Below are positions 58,340-64,000 of a stretch of DNA of 64,000 bases, one piece after another. The translations under genes were made by a program, and so were the position numbers. The notes below the pieces were generated by a model. The model saw nothing but the letters and a program-made list of their open reading frames with translations. It ran no database searches and was not told the DNA's origin. Origin of the DNA: Atribacter laminatus (GTDB lineage Bacteria > Atribacterota > Atribacteria > Atribacterales > Atribacteraceae); NCBI RefSeq assembly GCF_015775515.1, contig NZ_CP065383.1, positions 1,674,001-1,738,000 of the forward strand. Direction: 5' to 3'. Numbering within the stretch: the first letter of the stretch is position 1; each line of letters opens with the position of its first letter.

Positions 58340-59347
58340 TTGTCTATAAATGCGAAGCACAAACAAATTGAATATCGTCTTGATTGTTTTGAGATTTCAG
58401 ATATAAAGAAACTTTTTGGATATTTAGATAAAAATCTTCGGTTAATCGAAGATATATTTCAGGTCAATATCGATCTGACACCAGAATCCCTAATAGTTGG
58501 GGAGAAGAAAGATGATACTAGTTTGACTCAGGTGAAAACCTTTCTTGATGAGCTGGCAACTTTTTTAAAGGAAGGACATGATTTGACGGGCGATGATATA
58601 CAAAAAATGGGAGCTACCATTAAGGAAGGTAGAGAAATGTGGTGGAAGAAAGATTATAGTCAGGGAATTATTACCACCGCTTACCATAAAATCATTCATC
58701 CCCGAACCGCTGGGCAAGTGAATTATGTCCGAGCAGTGAAAGAAAAGGAACTCATTTTTTGTATTGGACCAGCGGGAACAGGTAAAACTTATTTAGCCAT
58801 GGCAATGGCTTGCGCTGCTCTTCAAAAAAAAGAAGTGAGCCGGATTGTTTTAGTGCGGCCGGCGGTTGAAGCTGGTGAAAGTCTAGGATATCTCCCCGGG
58901 GACCTCCGAGAAAAAATCGAACCTTATCTTCGTCCGCTTTATGATGCTTTATATGAAATGCTCTCTCCCGAGCGTTTTCAAAAATATATTGAAAAAGATG
59001 TTATAGAAGTAGCTCCATTAGCCTATATGAGAGGGAGAACTTTAAATGATTCTTTTATTGTGCTTGATGAAGCTCAAAATACTACTCCAGAACAAATGAA
59101 AATGTTTTTAACTCGTATGGGTTTTGGTTCCAAAGTGGTTGTTACTGGGGATATAACTCAAGTGGACCTCCCATCTGGAAAAAATTCTGGTCTTATGGTA
59201 ATACAGAAAATCCTCGCCGATGTTTCTGGTGTCGAGTTTATCTATTTAACCGAAAAGGATGTGATACGGCATCAACTCGTCCAGAAGATCATCCAAGCCT
59301 ATGAAAAATTCGAAAAGAACCTTCCAACTCAAGAAGAAAGTACTTGA
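58340..59347 (+). CDS. phoH: PhoH-family ATPase
   Basis: The 335-residue protein has Walker A IGPAGTGKTYLAMA, the YMRGRTLNDSFIVLDEAQNT segment with Walker B, and VVTGDITQVDLP. An N-terminal KH-like/OB part precedes it. PhoH is an RNA-related ATPase linked to YbeY and ribosome maturation. The start is TTG 58340, though its ribosome site is weak. It overlaps pgpH by 47 bases. Confidence 0.93.
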   Translation: MSINAKHKQIEYRLDCFEISDIKKLFGYLDKNLRLIEDIFQVNIDLTPESLIVGEKKDDTSLTQVKTFLDELATFLKEGHDLTGDDIQKMGATIKEGREMWWKKDYSQGIITTAYHKIIHPRTAGQVNYVRAVKEKELIFCIGPAGTGKTYLAMAMACAALQKKEVSRIVLVRPAVEAGESLGYLPGDLREKIEPYLRPLYDALYEMLSPERFQKYIEKDVIEVAPLAYMRGRTLNDSFIVLDEAQNTTPEQMKMFLTRMGFGSKVVVTGDITQVDLPSGKNSGLMVIQKILADVSGVEFIYLTEKDVIRHQLVQKIIQAYEKFEKNLPTQEEST

Positions 59348-61412
59348 TTTTTTTTCTCCCGTTTTTATTCGTCTCCAAGCAATTCTGACTTTCCAATTTT
59401 GGAATTATCCCTTGTATGGACTGGGTTTGTTTTTCGTCCTCTGGATCTCTTATTCAATGGGGGGTGTAGTACTCAGCGAAGGCCAAATTGCACCAAGAGA
59501 TATCTTTGCCAGAAAAACCATTGAAATTGTTGACGTCAAAGCGACTGAAGAACAAAAAGACACTTTACTGGCCGATTTAGTGCCAATTTTTCGAATTGAT
59601 GAGGGCATTACCCAAGACCTAAAAAAAGAATACACAACCTTTTTTAAAGAATTGGAAGTCATTCGCGACACCGTTTCTACTCAGTCACTTTCTTTTGAAA
59701 TGAAGGAGGAATTTTTTCGAAAGTGGAAAATTACTCCTGGAGTTTTCGAGTGGTTTGTTGCAACGCCTCGAGAAAAGTATGACAAGATAAAAGAGGTTTT
59801 TTTATTAAATATGGAGAAAAACCTCGGTCAACCCATACGTGAAGGAGAAGTTGAACAAAAAATATTAGAGAGTTATTCAGCCTATGAAAGAATGGATTTA
59901 GAAATCGATGAAATTCGAGTCTTGAATTTATTAACCTCCCGTTTTTTGAAACCAAATGCAAGAATAGATATAGCTGAAACCGAGAAACAGCGAGAACAAG
60001 CTATAAAAAAAGTCGAACCAGTCAAACGGTATATCCAAAAAGGTCAAATTTTAGTCAAAAAAGGAACCGCTGTTACTCATGCAGACTTAGAGGGCCTGCG
60101 TGCTTTGGGATTAGTTAGCGAGCAATATGAATCTTACTTATTAGTAGCTCTAGGAATTCTGATTATTTTTACTTTAGTTTTTGAATATTCTTTTATTAAG
60201 AAATTTGCAACTGAAATCATCCAGAGGAATTCACTTCTATTAATTCGAATCCTAACAGCAATCGGAGTTATCGCTCTCAATGCTTTATCTCTCCGCTTTT
60301 CCTGGTATTTGATATTATTGGCTGCAGTTCCATTTATTCTCTATACTTTGATGGGGAGGAACCTGGCTTTATGCGAGTCGCTCATTCTTTTCCCCCTTTT
60401 AATGTGGGGTGAACGGGCTGATTTTATGAGGAGCTTCTATATCTTTATGAATCTCTTCTTACCGCTGTTTTTATTGGATAAAACTATTAAACGTCGCGAT
60501 TTGGTAAAAACCGGTTTTTGGATAGCCCTGGCAAACATACTGATGGTAATAATATTTGGTTTACAAGAGGGAAATACTCCTACAGAGTTTCTCGTTAATT
60601 CTGTTTATGGATTTGGGGGAGCCATCATAGCCTCGACTGCAGCGTTAGGTGGGATATCTTTGTTTGAGACCACCTTCCATGTTGCCACGGATTTTCGTCT
60701 TTTGGAATTAGTTAACCCCACTCATCCATTGCTTAAGCGCTTGATGATGGAGGCCCCTGGTACTTATAGTCACAGCCTTATGATGGCTAATCTTGCTGAA
60801 GCTGCTGCCGATGCTATTGGAGCCAACCCACTATTGGCTCGAGCTGGAGCATATTACCATGATATTGGTAAAATTAAGCGACCCTATTTTTTTATCGAAA
60901 ATCAGATGAATGAAAATATCCATAACCGCCTTTCCCCCCATCTGAGTACGTTGGTTATTCAAAACCACCTTAAAGATGGATTGGAAATAGCTCGGAAATA
61001 CCATTTACCAGTTGAGATTCAAAATATTATTCAAAGCCACCATGGGAATACCGTAATGAGGTATTTTTATGATAAGGCAATCAAACAGAAGAAAGACGAC
61101 GTAACCGATACCGAGTTTCGTTATCCAGGACCCCTTCCAAAAGCCAAGGAAGAAGTCCTCATTTTTTTAGCTGATAGCGTTGAAGCTGCTATCCGGAGCG
61201 CAAATAATCTTAATTCCAGCCGCTTGGAAGCAATAGTAAACGGAATAATTCAAAATTATCTCAAAGATGGGCAATTGGATGATACACCGCTTACTATGAG
61301 GGATATTCATAAAATTTCTGATGCCTTTGTAATGATATTAAGCGGGATGTTTCATGCCAGGGTTCCTTATCCGGAAAATACCGTGAATGGAGAGGACAAA
61401 GGCAACAAATGA
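59301..61412 (+). CDS. pgpH: Cyclic-di-AMP phosphodiesterase PgpH (7TM-HD)
   Basis: The 703-residue protein has an N-terminal membrane helix, a large outside domain (about 60-280), seven membrane helices (about 285-480), and a cytoplasmic HD domain: HSLMMANLAEAAADAIG, GAYYHDIGKIKRPYFF, and HHGNTVMRYF. This 7TM-HD layout is the c-di-AMP phosphodiesterase PgpH. With DarA at 12.2 kb it indicates c-di-AMP control. It overlaps phoH and is followed by the ybeY-cdd fusion. Confidence 0.94.
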   Translation: MKNSKRTFQLKKKVLDFFSPVFIRLQAILTFQFWNYPLYGLGLFFVLWISYSMGGVVLSEGQIAPRDIFARKTIEIVDVKATEEQKDTLLADLVPIFRIDEGITQDLKKEYTTFFKELEVIRDTVSTQSLSFEMKEEFFRKWKITPGVFEWFVATPREKYDKIKEVFLLNMEKNLGQPIREGEVEQKILESYSAYERMDLEIDEIRVLNLLTSRFLKPNARIDIAETEKQREQAIKKVEPVKRYIQKGQILVKKGTAVTHADLEGLRALGLVSEQYESYLLVALGILIIFTLVFEYSFIKKFATEIIQRNSLLLIRILTAIGVIALNALSLRFSWYLILLAAVPFILYTLMGRNLALCESLILFPLLMWGERADFMRSFYIFMNLFLPLFLLDKTIKRRDLVKTGFWIALANILMVIIFGLQEGNTPTEFLVNSVYGFGGAIIASTAALGGISLFETTFHVATDFRLLELVNPTHPLLKRLMMEAPGTYSHSLMMANLAEAAADAIGANPLLARAGAYYHDIGKIKRPYFFIENQMNENIHNRLSPHLSTLVIQNHLKDGLEIARKYHLPVEIQNIIQSHHGNTVMRYFYDKAIKQKKDDVTDTEFRYPGPLPKAKEEVLIFLADSVEAAIRSANNLNSSRLEAIVNGIIQNYLKDGQLDDTPLTMRDIHKISDAFVMILSGMFHARVPYPENTVNGEDKGNK

Positions 61413-61472
61413 GATGGAAATAGAATGAGCAAAGGCATATCATATTTATCGATAAATTAAAAGGAGTCGATA

Positions 61473-62300
61473 ATGGCTACTGTTGTTGTGAGTCGTTCAA
61501 CAAAAGAAAGTACGCTATCCCGCTCAGTATTAGAAAAAATTGTCAACTATGTTTGTGCAGAAGAGAATCGGGAAATTCTCGGAAAATTGAGTATCGCCTT
61601 TATAAGTCTTGATGAAATACGGGCACTGAAAAAAGAATTTTTTCATCAAAATATCGATACTGATGTCATATCTTTTTTTTATGGAACGGAAGAACCCGAC
61701 GAAGTATGGGGAGAGATTATTATTTGTCCGGAAAAGGCAAGAGAATATGCTCATACCTATGGGACTAAATATGAAAATGAACAAAAGCTTCTCCTTATAC
61801 ACGGTCTTTTACATTTATTAGGTTACGATGACAGTGACGCGGATAAAAAACGAATCATGGAAACCAGACAAAATAATCTACTTGAACAATTTCTTATTAC
61901 TGAAAAACGTGAGCGGTTAGTAACATCAGCCCAAAAAGCACAACATTTTGCCTATGCTCCTTATTCGCTCTTCCCAGTCGGTGCGGCTTTGGAAACCTGT
62001 GATGGCAAGGTGATTCAGGGAGGAAACATCGAAAACGCTTCTCTGGGGTTGTCGGTTTGTGCAGAAAGAGTTGCTCTTTTTAAGGCAGTATCTATGGGAT
62101 ATGCTACCTTCACACGACTGGCAGTCGTTTCATCCGGCCAAGACTATTGCCTTCCTTGCGGTGCCTGTCGGCAAGTTTTGTATGAGTTTGCACCTTATCT
62201 TGAAATAGTGGCTGCCCGACATGACGGTGATTATCAAATTTACACCTTGGATGAACTCTTGCCCCACCCTTTTCAGTTTAAACCCGAAAAAGGGGAATAG
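61473..62300 (+). CDS. Fusion of rRNA maturation factor YbeY and cytidine deaminase
   Basis: The 275-residue protein has YbeY at residues 1-140 (IDTDVISFFYG, EIIICPEKAREYA, LIHGLLHLLGYDD) and cytidine deaminase at 150-265 (HFAYAPYSLFPVGAALE, GLSVCAERVALFKA, LPCGACRQVLYEF). In Firmicutes these are separate genes, ybeY-dgkA-cdd; here dgkA is absent and the two are joined without a stop. The metal motif of YbeY, H-x3-H-x5-H, has Asp instead of the third His (GYDDSDAD). The deaminase zinc Cys residues and catalytic Glu are intact. AAAGGAG precedes ATG 61473. Confidence 0.93.
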   Translation: MATVVVSRSTKESTLSRSVLEKIVNYVCAEENREILGKLSIAFISLDEIRALKKEFFHQNIDTDVISFFYGTEEPDEVWGEIIICPEKAREYAHTYGTKYENEQKLLLIHGLLHLLGYDDSDADKKRIMETRQNNLLEQFLITEKRERLVTSAQKAQHFAYAPYSLFPVGAALETCDGKVIQGGNIENASLGLSVCAERVALFKAVSMGYATFTRLAVVSSGQDYCLPCGACRQVLYEFAPYLEIVAARHDGDYQIYTLDELLPHPFQFKPEKGE

Positions 62301-62303
62301 GCC

Positions 62304-63200
62304 ATGGAAGATCAGATCGGTTTTCGTTCTGGCTTTGTAACCATTTGGGGAAGGCCAAATGTTGGAAAATCTACCCTTCTCAACAGCCTTTTAAAATATA
62401 AAATCACCATTGTCAGCGATAAGCCTCAAACCACACGTAAAAATATAAAGGGAATTTTAAATCGACCCGATTGCCAAATCGTTTTTATCGATACTCCAGG
62501 ATTTCATATCCCAGCTGACCCTCTTGGAGAATTTCTTTCCAATCAATGGAAAAGTTCGCTTCCCGATGCCGATTGTTTACTCTATATAACCACCCCCGGT
62601 GTTTCAATTGATACCGATAGAACCTATCTAAAAGAGATTCGAGATTTTCACCATCCAATTCTATTGGTCGTGAATAAAATTGATTTATTTAAGAAAGAAA
62701 CAATACAAAAAACCATTCAGGAATTTTCCCAGCATTTTTCATTTTACGATATTTTTGAGGTTTCAGCTTTAAAAGGTGTTGGGTTGGAGCAATTAATCCA
62801 AAAAGTCCTAAATCTCCTTCCTTTCGGACCACCCTATTTTGATAAGGAACAAATTTCTGATGTATATGAGAGAGATATTGTTGCAGAAATTATTCGTGAA
62901 AAAGTTTGGCATAATATTCACCAAGAAATCCCTTATGGAGTGGAAGTGCGAGTTGAGGAATTTAAAGAGAAAGAGGATTTGGTTTCCATTCGAGCTATAA
63001 TTTATGTTGAGAAGGATTCCCACCGAAAAATTATTATCGGGGGGAAGGGAAGTATGATTAAAAGAATTGGTTCCGAAGCTAGAAAGGACCTGGAGGAATT
63101 TTTTAGAAAAAAAGTGTTTTTGGATTTATGGGTTAAAACTCAGTTGAACTGGAGAAAAAAACCTGATGTTCTCAGAAGATGGGGTTATACATTCTTATGA
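62304..63200 (+). CDS. era: GTPase Era
   Basis: Era aids 30S ribosome assembly. The 298-residue protein has G1 GRPNVGKST, the Era-specific DKPQTTRKNIKG, G3 DTPG, G4 NKID and a C-terminal KH domain with IIIGGKGSMIKRIG. It follows the ybeY-cdd fusion by three bases and is overlapped by recO. Confidence 0.97.
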   Translation: MEDQIGFRSGFVTIWGRPNVGKSTLLNSLLKYKITIVSDKPQTTRKNIKGILNRPDCQIVFIDTPGFHIPADPLGEFLSNQWKSSLPDADCLLYITTPGVSIDTDRTYLKEIRDFHHPILLVVNKIDLFKKETIQKTIQEFSQHFSFYDIFEVSALKGVGLEQLIQKVLNLLPFGPPYFDKEQISDVYERDIVAEIIREKVWHNIHQEIPYGVEVRVEEFKEKEDLVSIRAIIYVEKDSHRKIIIGGKGSMIKRIGSEARKDLEEFFRKKVFLDLWVKTQLNWRKKPDVLRRWGYTFL

Positions 63201-63964
63201 TGAAAACTGGTCGTTACTGGAAAGATCAAGGAATTGTTTTAAAAAGTATAAATTATGGTGAATTAGATAGAATTGTTACCCTTTTTACTCGAAAAAAGGG
63301 GAAGATTAGCGCTATAGCCAAAGGAGCCAGGAAAGTAGGGAACCGATTTGGCCCGGCTCTTGACTGCCCAGCAATTTCGAATTTTATGTTTTATGATGGT
63401 CGGGGAATGCCGGTTCTTTCTCAGGCAGATATTGTGGATTGTTATCGAGGAATTGGCAAGAAAACCAATCAGTGGGTTTTTGCCAATTATCTTTTGTATG
63501 TCATTGACCGTTGTTATGAGCCTGAAGAATCCGATGAGAGGATTTTTGAAACCGTTCTATTTTATCTTGATTTATCGATGAAGTGCGAGAACTTTAATAT
63601 TTTCACTTTAAAATTTCGTATCGATTTGATTCGATATTTGGGATTTTTCCCTCGGATACGAGCTTGTGCAGTTTGCGGGAATCCTTTCAAGAAAATTCCT
63701 CCTGGATGGAGTTCAGCATCCGGCGGCGTGATTTGTGAAAAATGCTCGTCTTCGATACCTGATCTTCATTATTTACCCCCTGATATGATGGTTCTCTTGG
63801 GCAAGTTAATGACCTTTTCCTGTGCTTCGTGTCTATCGATTCAACTGAGAGAAAACCAGTTTGCCTATCTCGATCGACTGGTATCCGAGTATCTCACTTA
63901 CCATGTTGAAAAAAAAATTACCGAATGGAAAGTATTTCTCGAACGTTTTCAAGAAGTAAGTTGA
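63197..63964 (+). CDS. recO: DNA repair protein RecO
   Basis: The 255-residue protein has the RecO OB-fold start (KDQGIVLKSINYGELDRIVT, FTRKKGKISAIAKGARK) and the zinc-binding pair CAVCGN...CEKC. It works with RecF/RecR to load RecA. ATG 63197 overlaps the era stop; the longer start at 63179 adds six residues. Order era-recO is conserved in Firmicutes. Confidence 0.95.
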   Translation: MMKTGRYWKDQGIVLKSINYGELDRIVTLFTRKKGKISAIAKGARKVGNRFGPALDCPAISNFMFYDGRGMPVLSQADIVDCYRGIGKKTNQWVFANYLLYVIDRCYEPEESDERIFETVLFYLDLSMKCENFNIFTLKFRIDLIRYLGFFPRIRACAVCGNPFKKIPPGWSSASGGVICEKCSSSIPDLHYLPPDMMVLLGKLMTFSCASCLSIQLRENQFAYLDRLVSEYLTYHVEKKITEWKVFLERFQEVS

Positions 63965-63972
63965 CACCCATA

Positions 63973-64000
63973 ATGGCAACTGATATATTAATTCCTTGGT
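63973..64000 (+). CDS. Possible start of a following gene (cut by the window)
   Basis: ATG 63973 opens a frame reading MATDILIPW to the window end. It is nine codons long, with no clear ribosome site, so it may be the start of the next gene or chance. No family can be named. Confidence 0.25.

Overview
The window (about 40% GC by eye, with frequent TTG and GTG starts) looks like the chromosome of an anaerobic, fermentative, double-membraned bacterium. Outer-membrane features: an ECF sigma / anti-sigma / RseB-like / DegP envelope-stress operon and ExbB/ExbD plus a TonB-like protein. Several Firmicutes-style neighbourhoods also occur: tmk-darA-holB-ricT...rsmI, rpsU-yqeY...phoH-pgpH-ybeY-cdd-era-recO, a T-box leader and c-di-AMP proteins. 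H2 metabolism is by a trimeric [FeFe] hydrogenase. This mix would fit Atribacterota (OP9/JS1) or a similar deep-branching diderm phylum. That placement is inference; there is no rRNA here. No CRISPR array, transposase or prophage was seen.

Layout. 1-5.8 kb: end of an upstream gene, a UspA protein facing left, then a zinc-ribbon protein and purB-M-N-D-E (five steps of IMP/AMP synthesis). 5.8-9.8 kb, minus strand: an orphan radical SAM enzyme, family-4 uracil-DNA glycosylase, and an overlapping ParB-like / metallophosphoesterase pair. 10-18.7 kb: one long plus-strand run (R3H/AAA ATPase, tmk, darA, holB, ricT, ECF sigma, anti-sigma, RseB-like, degP, rsmI). 18.8-21.4 kb: pstC-A-B without pstS. 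21.4-29.3 kb: a 1208-residue TPR protein, exbB, exbD, a TonB-like/DUF3048 fusion, lgt and a Xer recombinase. 29.4-31.9 kb: purine nucleoside phosphorylase, a small membrane protein and mtnA.

31.9-42 kb: a segment bounded by long intergenic repeats in opposite orientation (a perfect 66-bp core). Inside are a DEAD-box helicase with a DbpA domain, a small membrane protein, L-fuculokinase, an FMN-riboswitch-controlled riboflavin transporter, ogt and a T-box-controlled TrpXYZ-type ABC transporter. Just outside lies a TrpB2-type tryptophan synthase beta chain, so tryptophan uptake and synthesis genes are neighbours. 43.6-45.7 kb: a B12-domain-type radical SAM protein and a metallo-beta-lactamase-fold hydrolase.

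45.7-53.5 kb: a hydrogenase locus. A small [2Fe-2S] protein, a sensory-type [FeFe] hydrogenase with a PAS domain and a SpoIIE/PP2C phosphatase are followed by hydC-hydB-hydA, the NAD/ferredoxin-linked trimeric hydrogenase. This suggests H2 sensing coupled to protein dephosphorylation and hydrogenase expression. 53.5-64 kb: tRNA-Ala(GGC), leuS, comEA, an Asp23 protein facing left, then rpsU-yqeY-phoH-pgpH-(ybeY+cdd fusion)-era-recO.

Most noteworthy: the TonB-like/DUF3048 fusion in an ExbBD operon; the YbeY-cytidine deaminase fusion with an altered metal motif; the repeat family whose hairpin arms change in a compensatory way; the H2-sensing module; the tryptophan-type T-box with an unexpected UGGU; and a helicase with DEGD in place of DEAD and a palindrome over its own start.
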